Of a stretch of DNA of 64,000 bases, positions 56,701 through 64,000 are shown piece after piece. Positions within the stretch are counted from its first letter, which is position 1; each line of letters starts with the position of its first letter. This DNA comes from Capronia americana (taxonomy: Eukaryota > Ascomycota > Eurotiomycetes > Chaetothyriales > Herpotrichiellaceae): contig JADWQD010000010.1 in the NCBI GenBank assembly GCA_016110215.1, forward strand, positions 124,001-188,000, read 5' to 3'. The notes below the pieces were generated by a model. It had not been told where the DNA came from and searched no databases. It saw nothing but the letters and a program-made list of their open reading frames with translations. A program made the translations under genes and the position numbers.

Positions 56701-56855
56701 ACGTGCCGTTGCAGATCAGATACGAAGGTGAGCAAATATAGATCTTGCTGTGCCGAATCGAGGCTGCGGAGTTTCGTCACGTCGAGTTCAAGGTCCGCAG
56801 CGCCGTTGACCGAAGGCGCGGCTTGAGGGTGCGGAACGGGAGAAGGGGACGCCAT
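50760..56855 (-). CDS. HEATR5/Laa1-type HEAT-repeat protein (clathrin adaptor accessory)
   Basis: Single exon, 2031 aa from the ATG at 56855 (MASPSPVPHPQ). The open frame extends 35 codons further upstream, but without an ATG. The protein is almost entirely helical HEAT-type repeats. Its length and landmarks fit the HEATR5/Laa1 family: an N-terminal block with SIKREVIKIVGLGAPVPSRV and GRILADLFGRGSRSLLYETI segments, DPTLRHIAARAIGRICNLAG in the middle, and FLRWQTRDFAMRLLSEAMDI near 1290. Yeast Laa1 (about 2014 aa) and animal HEATR5A/B work with the AP-1 clathrin adaptor at the trans-Golgi and endosomes. A disordered acidic linker lies near 330-350. The lack of introns over 6 kb is notable but not unusual for large fungal genes. 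Confidence 0.88.
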   Translation of the reverse strand: MASPSPVPHPQAAPSVNGAADLELDVTKLRSLDSAQQDLYLLTFVSDLQRHVEQLSTEALPSHQASIKREVIKIVGLGAPVPSRVIRNALGRILADLFGRGSRSLLYETINDLLAILNTGKADKELSSKHNAIVCVGAVFRAAGDSAISLSGLTVATLIKLLKASSVGVRGCVFRALVGVVLGVKGSLDEHVSRDILKSARNAATSDKSTFVQRCACSCLRSLASETSYFNNSNDFESLKNTIWKVLDSSGPSVRHAAAAAMAAALQQAYSANGHAEVPVLRKPKRSRKPGDDLEEDAEIERPGSPAPGQVKASVRLTLTLKEVLRVLSQHYCRASTTNKARAGIAMCYRLLLRLLPRKTLEEDYASIATHMYADLLNHPTISANRHRLLLTRKLVQWILADVTVLLTENAQINAARHLINDVLKNYPQVMPERREPSKRILTGALTTLNDLLLQLGPAANVLQDSCREALFQVVQHPSHTVQSHAAHCFKAFILACPNQLTRTIDYAMAQLQKEFQSSEGKQPHRKSLGFATAIAIAVSCARHKPLYGSVQTYFAVFTFATDLLKSSAAAELRSSAMQVQVAWTLIGGVVSLGPSFVKVHLNQLMLMWRNALPPPLTHENASRRGHLELSFLSHVRECALSALLMFLSSCSSLITFDGSKRISTMLHNTIMFLNSLPPARESEDLSHRLVPALQLQDFAILLRRRVLQCFASLVSLKHLEQTDVVSQSDLIGLTMTTFTDPERPVLKSLEASLANTASTFEGLWTTEDNWSFGVSSLVDNFDTYLPFDNHSQRRSDMYTEQDVSVPDILLRCPAIPAVEHDPALITRQDTGSNEAELSSPATSCVNLAIKLFAISLPLQSGRIQESTIEQLITTVSQPLQREPGRKAAMQVNAALALLCALAVANNETPYTSGKMNVGPIGQAITDLLGRYVCNPDPTLRHIAARAIGRICNLAGTQFTNKEVKFLIDMIVANRDPSVRAGCALALGHIHSEVGAMAASLHMKSIVGVLLSLCSDTHTIVHYWALKGLLLVAESAGLAFSTYATSTLGLLAQLYSNDSHNEEAASLTTSNFELELFTPLAIAQCVDSVVNVLGPDLQDVSKARNLILVLVGYLQKEVSAQLRSESYQCLRHLCMYAPAHLQFAKYVLDLQANLPSDEELLQSAAVKGLDELMKRNASEVARVATSKLGDDLWARLDDNPGNGSLQAMLQNWMQQTILLDTADWIDKCQSILSKTRAKPPQSSRVQTATAKTAMPDLADEDVAGLTAAAGGQGDAPDAAHEGQEFLRWQTRDFAMRLLSEAMDIIHAAMSPDRVIHAEEVLQSKVADVVRVAFSASTANVVELRIWGLRIIDQILKLFGKTPDPDFLEASLLEQYQAQISSALTPAFAADSSPELAAEAIGVCATFVATGIVTNAERMGRIFKVLALGVDNLTRATPEAAIGDLKSLSPNAQAMLKMGILSGWAQLQLASAEQPYLEEILHPFIPKLAPLWLTSLQEFASLRFEPEISDTLGGEIAGGNLDERYASFNREVRLKFYQRNWLSVVDAVAVLVEKDSESVFDALDNRRISAADGQANGTATPGKDMSFREEPVAFFFILFGLAFEALVTQAREDPSQVLSILQALRKILTPEVCGNAIYEDAVFNETTDTLDRLALTSTTETQSELVEIARNLSLDHVAAKNQDRDDKLSDDIEQLFELTRIIILVLTGLIPTLEDPPGVASRRLGDDGIALVQLCFQALVDVASVFPAIIRADLHACIMHSYCTILATGICQDEVLPRIMPIFKAFLQDVIQSASNEVASRLVRGCLHRMLSILTVAQRRENEYAITCAKNTLLSMTILLTTASSVLPANDESVAKSLTELLDCLQDVGLAKIAAGCMRSLLVTQPKTACDEVVGRTLWTRLVPFVSDPEAEDPENVKTALTQALVAAVVTIKGSGRFAAMSILVPVLLLRAKQIPAATNSEAMRKESAARLLDLVAADQIAFKVTVGLLDEEQRSELESLLRAAGVGKREEKSAEENVEAKPAIELRMDFG

Positions 56856-57530
56856 GATTGTAGAGACCGAGTGATGCGGACGTCCCGATGGACGGACGCT
56901 GGAACTTCGACTCGGACCATATATGCCGATACACAGTGAGGATGCAGTCCTGCAACGCACTCGCTTTACACTCAGCCAGCAAGATGTATTGCTGTCCTCT
57001 GATTTATTCGCTGACGTTCATTGGCGCCCTGGCCGGACGTAGCGCCTGAGCATCCAACTACGGTCGACCACATGACCGTTAGATGCTCAATGGAAAAGGG
57101 GCGTGGAGGTTCAGTCATCTCCCTCACTCTCGTTTTTGCTTGTGCTAGACCTGCAGATAACGTTTCAGCTGCTCGCGGGGCCCGTGCGGCGATATGCATG
57201 GCTGCAGAGCGGTTCCACAGCAATGGCGAAAGGCAAATCTGATTGCAGCTCGAAGCATACATACTTAGACCCCATATAGCACGCTCTCGAAACAGCAGAA
57301 GTATGCGAGTTATGAGGCATTTGACTTGGATTTCTGTTTAGCTATGTACACGGGCCCGATGTTTCCCCTTAACATAACCTTGGATCCTCAACCAAGTCGG
57401 ATGATCCTGTAATCCGCCTTTTGACTGGTTGTCTGTCTTGCGCTGATCGAGGCACTTGCAACTTAGTAGAGCATCAGCAAGACTCATCGATGGGTTATGC
57501 CCTGAGAATACATAAAGCTCGTCGTGTTAC
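56856..57530. other. Intergenic DNA between Laa1-like and aldehyde dehydrogenase genes
   Basis: About 675 nt with the promoter of the Laa1-like gene and the 3' flank of the dehydrogenase gene. No gene is seen. Confidence 0.5.
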
Positions 57531-59253
57531 TTATGCCGTCTTCTTGATGAACAGACTCTGGGTGTTGCAGAACGATTTCAGACCGCCCAGGCCCCATTCG
57601 AAACCAATGCCGCTCTCCTTATGGCCGCCGAACGGGGTGTCGGGCTGTAGTTCGAGGTGCTACAACCCGTCGTTAGCAGAGAATACGAGGACAGGATTAA
57701 CTGGAAAGACTCACCGAGTTCACCCACACCGAGCCAGCTTGGAGCTGTCGAGCAATCCGGGTTGCTTCTTCCAGATCATTCGACCATACAGAGGCGCCAA
57801 GACCCATCTTGGTGTTGTTGGCTCGAGCAATGACGTCCGCCTCATCAGACCAGGTCAGGAGAGGAACAATGGGGCCGAAGGGCTCTTCGGTGACGATTTT
57901 TGAGTTGTCGGCGGGCCTGTCGATGATAGTAGGGTTGATGAAATAGCCAGGCTTATCTGGATTTTTGCCGCCGATGGCTACAGTTTGCTTTTCCTTTTCG
58001 ACATCGCTGAAGAAGGTCTAAGACGGCGTCAGTGCGCGGTCCACAACCCCGACATCTCTGCGCCAGATGGTGAGAGCCGAGACCTACCTTGACTTTCTCG
58101 TACTGCATCTGGTTCTGGATAGGGCCCAGGAAGACTCCTTCCTCAGTCCCGTCACCAACTTTGAGATTCTTGGTGAACTCCACCATGGCTTCTAGGAATT
58201 TATCGTGGATCGACTCGTGCACGTAGATACGCTTGACGGCCAAGCAGATTTGACCGGAGTTGAGGAAGGCGAACGTGGCAACCTGGGGTAGCGGTCAGCC
58301 TAGTGAACGGGAGGAATCCTGTGTCAGTGTATCTTTATACCTTCTGGGCAACAGTCGCGATGTCTACATTCTTCGTGACGATGGCAGGATCCTTTCCGCC
58401 GCTGAACGAGGTCAGTAAGCATCAATCTAACTGTCGCGGCATACTCACAGCTCCAGGGTGACTCTCTTCAAGGTTTTCGCGGCGCTCTCCATAACCTTCT
58501 TGCCCGTAAATGTCGAGCCAGTGAAGCTAATCTTGTCCGGCCCAGGATGAGCGGTGAGCCAGGGTCCCAGGTTGTCGTCGCCGGACAGGACCTGAACGAC
58601 ACCAGGTGGGAAGTATTGTTGAGCAAGCTCTCCAAGTTTCAAGTCGCAATACGGGGTAAAAGGCGATGGCTTGATGATGATCGGATTGCCCGTGAGAACC
58701 GAGGGAGCAATCTTACCACAAGCAAGATGGACGGGGAAGTTCCAAGGTACAATGCCGACGGTGACGCCAAGAGGAGTATATCGAACGATGACCTGCTTCT
58801 CGTCGTTTTCCTCGACAATCTCTTCCTTCAATTCCAACCTTGCCAGAGCCCTCAGCCAGTGAACGCCCGTTTTGGCTTCTCCGACGGCAAATTGGAGCTG
58901 AATCGACATTAGCATGCGACGTTGAGTCTAGACAGCCGGGTGCATACAGGTTTTCCTTGCTCCTGGGTGAGGAGCTTGCCAAAGTCCTGTTCGTATTTCT
59001 CGAGGCCATCGGCGAAGGCGAGGACAGCGTCTCTGCGCTTCTCCCAAGGGGTCTGTGACCATGACTTGAAGGCCTCCTTCGCCGCTGCGACGGCATCGTC
59101 GACATCCTTCGGTGTCGAGACCGGCACCTCTGGGTTTGGCTTGCCTGTGGCGGGGTTGATCCCGTGCCTGGTCTTCTCAGTGCTCGTCAATTTGCCATTG
59201 ATGGTGTTGTAGAAGCCTTCCAGCACATTGAACTGTGGCGCGACGGAACCCAT
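57531..59253 (-). CDS. Aldehyde dehydrogenase (NAD(P)+-dependent, ALDH superfamily)
   Basis: There are six exons: 59253-58948, 58897-58449, 58401-58341, 58282-58088, 58017-57715 and 57659-57531, giving 480 aa. The five introns of 47-70 nt have consensus donors and AG acceptors, and all phases agree. Family motifs run in order: VGIVPWNFPVHLACGKIAPS (cofactor region), IIIKPSPFTP, FTGSTFTGKKV (Rossmann turn), LELGGKDPAIV with the general-base Glu251, SGQICLAVKR with the catalytic Cys285, EEPFGPIVPLL, and TPFGGHKESGIGFEWG near the end. It oxidises an aldehyde to the acid; the substrate is not evident. There is no targeting signal at the ATG at 59253, so it is probably cytosolic. The length is typical of single-domain ALDHs. 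Confidence 0.93.
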
Positions 59254-60632
59254 GTTGAAAGATATCGGAACGGTCAAGGGACTACGAAATGTCAATGGTC
59301 ACAGGGATGATGAGGGGCAATGCAACGACGTTCTTGGTTTTAAATCAACTGCACTAGAAATCGTCATAAACCCGAGGGGGGTTTCTCGTCCTTAAATCCT
59401 GCGGGGCAGGAAGCATTCACATCCACCTCGGTCAGTTTCGGCGGGTTTCTAGAACAAGCGCAGTCTATGGCACGGATGAACAGACGATTCCGCGCTTGTG
59501 CTGCTTGTGCATCACAGTATCTCAAATCATGAGGACCGCAGTTCACTTTATGCAGGTTTTGCCTCGGATCTCGAACTGAGAATACGGCGGAGGTGTCGTT
59601 CAAGAAACAGCATCGGCGTCCTCGGTTGTTTCCACGACCCATCAATGAGAGAGAAGTCACCGGCAACAAGTTGCTGCAGTCGCCGAGGCGAGTCAGAGAA
59701 ACCGACTCGAGGACTGATCTCACGTGCAGCCGCTCTCGGGCTATTGTGACAGCACGTTCGGACTTGTTATGGTGGCGACGGGCTTCCTCTAGGGACACGA
59801 GAACATCTCCTTTGGAAGATTCGTCTCTGACTATCTGCGGCGGCATCACTTTTGGAGCCACAGATTCACTGCCGAAACGTTCTTTCTCGCGTGTTGAAGT
59901 GGCGCTATATTATTGGAATTGTGGGGTTTCTAGCCATATGATGACGATAAACTGGTGGACTGTCCTTCGAGAAGAATAGAACCTCTGGACCATAAAGGCG
60001 GGTGGCGTGTTTTTCCAAGCCTCGGCGTTCAATGATTGTATCGAGCTTCTTTTCTCTAGTCAGGAGGTATGTCGACGCAAAAAAAGCTTTTACACTTGCC
60101 TTCTTCTCAAACAAGAAATTGTGTTATGTGAGCATTAGGATAAACATTGTCACGTGCCAACGCGAAGTGCCCCTCTTGGCTTCCACCTCGAAGGGTTGCG
60201 GGGTGTCTTTTCGAAGTTTCGGACGCATTCGCAGTCAGATTTGCGCAACTCTTCTGTCATGATGATCATGCCGTTCATACCCAAGAAACCAATGTCATGG
60301 TTCAAGTGAGTGTTTCGCTGAAAGACATGCGTCAAGTAAGTTTCTCTCATTGGGACTACTGCTTGCCGCTGATGTCGCAGAGTGACCAAGGTCTTCATCT
60401 TTCGAGCCGGCCTACGTTATCAAGTAGTCCTCTACCAGCACAAATCATCCCTGCGCGAGCCCAAGGTTATCTCCGCTGAAAACTGTTTCAACAATTCGGG
60501 CAGATCTCGTCTCTGCGCCATCAGGAGCCGGTCGCTCTCCTATTCGTCGCCCCGGAATGACAAAAACAGCGACTGAGCTGGTAAGCTAGGTCCTGCGGAG
60601 GTCTGATGGGTTGATATTGATATGTTGGATAG
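59254..60632. other. Intergenic DNA upstream of the aldehyde dehydrogenase
   Basis: About 1.4 kb. It should hold the dehydrogenase promoter. Near 60259-60576 a small plus-strand frame could be built from an ATG at 60259, a GTGAGT donor at 60306 and a CAG acceptor ending at 60380, but the product (about 80 aa) has no recognisable family and other splice choices give different proteins. I do not call a gene. Confidence 0.4.
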
Positions 60633-60881
60633 AAAGATAGCTGGGTCAGTCTTCCTGCGGATCACCCCGACTTGACAAAAGTCGTGAAATATGTTCCAAT
60701 CGATTACATCGAGCCCCCCAAGGGGAAGGAGGAGTACGAGCTGCTGTGCAAAGAATGCAAAGAAGTTGCGTTTTTTGACGGAAAAAAGGAAGTGTGGACT
60801 GCCACAGGTAGCGGAAAGATAAGACTTCCCGGTGAGATATCTGCCCAAGTCTACAGGGGGAAATATCTCGTTCAGCTATGA
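60633..60881 (+). CDS. Possible terminal exon of an unrecognised small protein
   Basis: An open frame of 82 codons without an internal ATG start follows a possible acceptor (TAGAAAG at about 60630). It contains protein-like sequence with a CKEC cysteine pair (KYVPIDYIEPPKGKEEYE, then AQVYRGKYLVQL). It would overlap the stop of the convergent gene by 6 nt. The upstream exon is uncertain; a GTAAGC donor near 60582 is a candidate. It could also be a relic. Confidence 0.25.
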   Translation, partial: KDSWVSLPADHPDLTKVVKYVPIDYIEPPKGKEEYELLCKECKEVAFFDGKKEVWTATGSGKIRLPGEISAQVYRGKYLVQL

Positions 60882-61824
60882 ATAAAGACTCTTGGCTATG
60901 CTGAAATCATCAGACATGCGAATATCAACGTGGTACATCATCTTGATCTTGACACAATTCGTCCTTTCCATTAAGCCATGTCGTTTCTCCCATTCCCGGA
61001 GATCACATTTGTCAACGACTTCGGCAACAGCACTACCAAACACCTCTGGAATCGCCGCAACAGGAATATCGCGATCAATCAATTCGTCGAGAACTGTCGC
61101 AACAGGACCTCGATCTGATTCGATGTCAAGTGAGAGGAAGGCATCGCCATTCTTCCCGCGAGGGTACCTTGCCTCGACGGTGGTAAGGTGGGTATTCTTG
61201 GCGATATGTTCGAGGAAGACATTTTTGAGAGATTCTCGACGAACACCAAGTAATTTGAAAGCATTTTCCTCCTTAGCCGCAGTTTCCGGCTCCGGCTCTG
61301 TACACCATATAAGTAAAGAACTAGATTCTACGCTCATTTTGTTCGAGCTCACCTTCATCTATTGCCGCGTCAGAATCGATAGCGCAGGCAGCCTCGTATA
61401 TGTCACTGAATGGACTACCTTCACATCCAGCCAGGATATATTTGACCCTTGTAGAGATCTCAGAACGATGTACACATGTAATGTCCTGTTTTTCGATATA
61501 TTTCTTGATATCCGAGGCTTGGAAAAGGTCCAGTATCTTTTTCAGTCGGCGGTCCTCAAAGCTGATGAGAGCATACATTAATTCATTTCTGTTCAATTTG
61601 GCGACTTCTGAGCGGAAGTTGCTGGCAGGGTGAGCTGCATTGAAATGGCGTATGAAAACACCGCACTTCGCAAGCGTATTGGATTCCAAGATGGCCTTCG
61701 ATAGGCGGGTTTTGGTGTGCTCCAAAGCGTTGAATACTCGAAGACGGTACCCCAGAATGTCGATGGATTTCTGTACGTCATCCACCTTTTCAGGGTTTGT
61801 GAAAGGATCGAGAACGAAGAGCAT
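60876..61824 (-). CDS. Unrecognised protein, 297 aa, two exons
   Basis: The exons are 61824-61353 and 61297-60876, with a 55-nt intron (GTGAGC donor, CAG acceptor) that keeps phase and joins an acidic linker (AIDE, then PEPETAAKEEN). The N-terminal half is helical (VDDVQKSIDILGYRLRVFNA, RNELMYALISFEDRRLKKIL). The C-terminal half looks mixed alpha/beta (TTVEARYPRGKNGDAFLSLD, DRDIPVAAIPEVFGSAV). There is no signal peptide or membrane helix. I know no family with these motifs. The gene is divergent from the equally unrecognised gene at 62464. A 16-bp minisatellite sits about 50 nt upstream of its ATG. Confidence 0.62.
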
Positions 61825-62463
61825 AGCGAAGACTTCGAAGGACTAAGGCGAGTTCAAGTTTGAAAAATCGCAGTTGACGCAGAGGTGGGTTGACGCAGAG
61901 GTGGGTTGATGTAGAGTTGGGTTGACACAGAGGTGGGTTGATGCAGAGGCGGGTTGGTGCAGAGGTGGGTTGATCAGCTGCCTGCATTCAGTATGGCCAG
62001 CTGTTCCTCTCAGACGCTGATAGGAATCGGCATCATGCATGTTCGACAATGCATTCACGGTTCGTCATGCTCAACACGGATGCAAGTGATAAGACCACCG
62101 CGGATGGACCGAAATGGATATGATAGCCTTTGGCCACAGCCCATACCTCGTACAGGCATGAGGAAGAAATGACAAACAACCTAGCATGTGGCTAGCAAGG
62201 TGTCACCATGGTATTGGTTTCCAAGGGGGCCAACTTGGCCGCTACACCTGAATTTGCCTGTGCTCCTTTGCATCCGAGGCTCTGTATTGGTGTCAGTACT
62301 TCGCGTCCATCTCTCATGCTTCATTGACGCACAATGTGTTATAAAACGGCACCGTGATACAACAAAACTGAAAGGAACTCTGAGCAAATCATTGATCTAA
62401 CAAGCTTGTGTGGTCGTTAGGATTTATAGTATATCGAAACCGAGTGTCTCTACTCACGATCTC
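61825..62463. promoter_or_regulatory. Divergent intergenic region with minisatellite
   Basis: About 640 nt between two start codons facing away from each other, so it should hold two promoters. A six-copy 16-bp repeat occupies its left part. No further gene is seen. Confidence 0.5.
61874..61969. repeat. 16-bp minisatellite, six copies
   Basis: Six head-to-tail copies of a 16-nt unit with consensus ttgacgcagaggtggg fill 61874-61969 exactly, with one to four changes per copy. A partial seventh copy follows. The repeat begins about 50 nt before the ATG at 61824 of the minus-strand gene, so it lies in that gene's leader or promoter. There are no spacers, so it is not CRISPR-like. Confidence 0.92.
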
Positions 62464-63315
62464 ATGGCAGTTCCTTCATACAGGTCGATCAAAAACTCAC
62501 CTGAGACGGTGAGATTTGGGATGAATGAAGTCCATTGCCTTGTTTTCGGAAATGGAAAACGTTATCATCTCACGGAAGGCCTAAATGGCTGCTTTGCAGT
62601 ATACCTAGTGTCAACTCAAGCGACAGTGTCAGCACACATCCCGCCACACCCTGGTTCAAATTATGAGGATCCCCAGGCTGGAGACAAGAACCTGATTAAG
62701 AAAATGCAGGAGCTGGCAGAAGCTTACCAGAATAACCGGAAATACTTCTCCGACCACGACGTTGCTTTGATATATGCCAAATTCGAGGGGAAAACTGCGC
62801 TGCCCGACAAGAAAGATTTTATTGAGAAATGCCTTCGGAGATTCAAGGTGGACTTCCCTGTCCAGGACTATGTGGTCAAAGCTCCGGGTGAGCCGCGGCT
62901 CGACGAACACGGGACTGCGTTCGTGGATGGGGGAGCATCGAGGGGTGTGATCGTCTACCTCGAAGACCGTGAGATTATGAGAATCAACAAGACGACACCA
63001 GGGAAAACCGATCCATACACCACACCATATTCACAACAGTATCACACAAACCCGATTTTTCCACGAACGGTTACGTCCGACGTCGCAGCGAGCACTCCAG
63101 GTCATCCACCAGTGGCGAGAAAGGGAGACGACGGTAAACTGTCTTCGCAGTTGAAATATGCAGTCTCTGAACCGCACCCAGAAGAAACAGGTGCGAGAAT
63201 CGTGACAGTAGCTGAAAAGAAGGTGTCCATTCAGGCGGATCTATGGCAGGAGAGAAATTACCAGGGCAGACAAGTCTGGGTGTGCCAGAAGTACAAATTG
63301 TACACCGATTTGTAG
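62464..63315 (+). CDS. Unrecognised protein, 283 aa
   Basis: Single exon. The first ATG in the frame is 62464; the frame is open about 18 codons further upstream without an ATG. An N-terminal segment (VRFGMNEVHCLVFGNGKRYH) leads into a conserved-looking core with SAHIPPHPGSNYEDPQAGD, VALIYAKFEGKTALPDKKDF and LRRFKVDFPVQDYVVKAPG. The core could be a small alpha/beta domain; it resembles a group of uncharacterised fungal proteins I cannot name with confidence. The C-terminal third is Pro/Thr-rich, then ends in an aromatic, basic stretch (WVCQKYKLYTDL). There is no signal peptide. It pairs divergently with the gene at 60876-61824. Confidence 0.68.
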   Translation: MAVPSYRSIKNSPETVRFGMNEVHCLVFGNGKRYHLTEGLNGCFAVYLVSTQATVSAHIPPHPGSNYEDPQAGDKNLIKKMQELAEAYQNNRKYFSDHDVALIYAKFEGKTALPDKKDFIEKCLRRFKVDFPVQDYVVKAPGEPRLDEHGTAFVDGGASRGVIVYLEDREIMRINKTTPGKTDPYTTPYSQQYHTNPIFPRTVTSDVAASTPGHPPVARKGDDGKLSSQLKYAVSEPHPEETGARIVTVAEKKVSIQADLWQERNYQGRQVWVCQKYKLYTDL

Positions 63316-64000
63316 AGCAGTTTACGTAGGCGTATACACAACTACGCCGTGCAGAGAGGGAGACACCTGGAAGTTTCAGCACCCTCACTCACACGCTCAG
63401 TTGTTATTTAAAGTCACGTGCTATAACGTGACTTATTTGCTCAGCCTTGCCAGCGAGGCTGTCCTTCCTCGGCTGTCCTGCCATTCTGGTTCCTGTCGCC
63501 TGGTCGCATGAAGTCGGCTCCGTAATAACAGTGCGCTTCTGCTGCTTGGGATATTGCAAACTCACCGAGATAACGAAAGAGGAGTCCCCCATCTAATCAG
63601 AAGAAAGTGAGGTAGGAAGCTGGCGGGCTCTTCTGTTTGAAGAACGACAGAGGGTAACCGGCATGTTTAGTAGTACGGACCAGCGAATGCGCCACCGGCT
63701 GGGGTGAGAAATGGAATCGTAGCATTTGAGCATTGTCAGACCAAGTTCATAATACGGAGGTTTGGGCTATGGAAGGAAGATGGCTGGAAGATGTTGAAAC
63801 TGCAAGGGCCGGAAGCGGGCTTAACGAGGTGGAGAAATTGCAGGGGCTGGAGGGCCTGGGCCTGGGCGCCCGGAGGCTGAAGAAGGCTGGAGGAGCCAAC
63901 AGAACTTTATATACACATAAATGAAGTCTACCTTTCCATCATACCCACTGCTCATTCCTCGCTTTGAATGTACTGTATTTGACTCCCACCCATGGATGGC
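63316..64000. other. Right-edge region, no gene seen
   Basis: About 685 nt with only short frames, the longest being 63 codons at 63733-63924 without motifs. A gene may begin beyond the window. Confidence 0.5.

Noticed and set aside
59364..59861. A 165-codon minus-strand frame upstream of the aldehyde dehydrogenase.
   Set aside because: It lacks an ATG at its start and has no family features. It may be a decayed sequence, but that is not supportable.
61874..61969. A CRISPR-like array.
   Set aside because: The 16-bp units are directly adjacent with no spacers, and the host is a eukaryote. It is a minisatellite.
1..64000. tRNA genes, rRNA genes, transposon terminal repeats.
   Set aside because: Scanning by eye found no complete A/B-box pair with a foldable cloverleaf, no rRNA sequence and no transposase or reverse-transcriptase motifs. 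A covariance-model search would be needed to be sure.

Overview
This window is nuclear DNA of a filamentous ascomycete (Pezizomycotina). The evidence is the gene content (two HET-domain genes, a STAND-type N-terminal domain, PET100, an SPT small-subunit-like protein, ARMT1/DUF89, a Laa1/HEATR5 homologue), short 45-95 nt introns with GTRNGT donors and CTRAY-like branch sites, and genes scattered on both strands without operons. I cannot name the genus.

The left third (about 1.7-24 kb) is accessory. Its centre is a two-gene insecticidal-toxin-complex (Tc/ABC toxin) locus of bacterial type: a TcA-like gene on the minus strand (2423-11077, one 54-nt intron, about 2866 aa) and a divergent TcB-TcC fusion on the plus strand (12182-19516, 2444 aa, no intron), separated by 1.1 kb. 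In bacteria TcA is the pentameric receptor-binding and translocation channel, while TcB and TcC form a cocoon that holds a cleaved, hypervariable C-terminal effector. All the matching architectural pieces are visible here, including the Rhs autoproteolysis region and a basic, unrecognised 264-aa C-terminal segment. A broken or oddly spliced ricin-B-like lectin lies on one side. A STAND-N-terminal-domain protein and a secreted threonine-rich mucin with a C-terminal carbohydrate-binding-like domain lie on the other.

The middle (24-50 kb) mixes sparse DNA with single genes: an alpha/beta hydrolase, a 78-aa peptide with a clear TATA box, a HET-domain protein with two C-terminal membrane helices, an F-box protein, a DHA1-type MFS transporter, PET100, an SPT small-subunit-like protein, an acidic His/Gly-rich protein, ARMT1/DUF89 and a second HET-domain protein.

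The right end (50-64 kb) carries a conserved HEATR5/Laa1 gene (6.1 kb, intronless), a six-exon aldehyde dehydrogenase, and a divergent pair of unrecognised genes separated by a 16-bp minisatellite.

The toxin, HET, STAND and lectin genes suggest a conflict or non-self-recognition neighbourhood set among housekeeping genes. No pathway links the housekeeping genes. Exon boundaries below were worked out by hand from splice motifs and reading phase, and all total to whole codons. Family calls rest on motif recognition, not on database searches.
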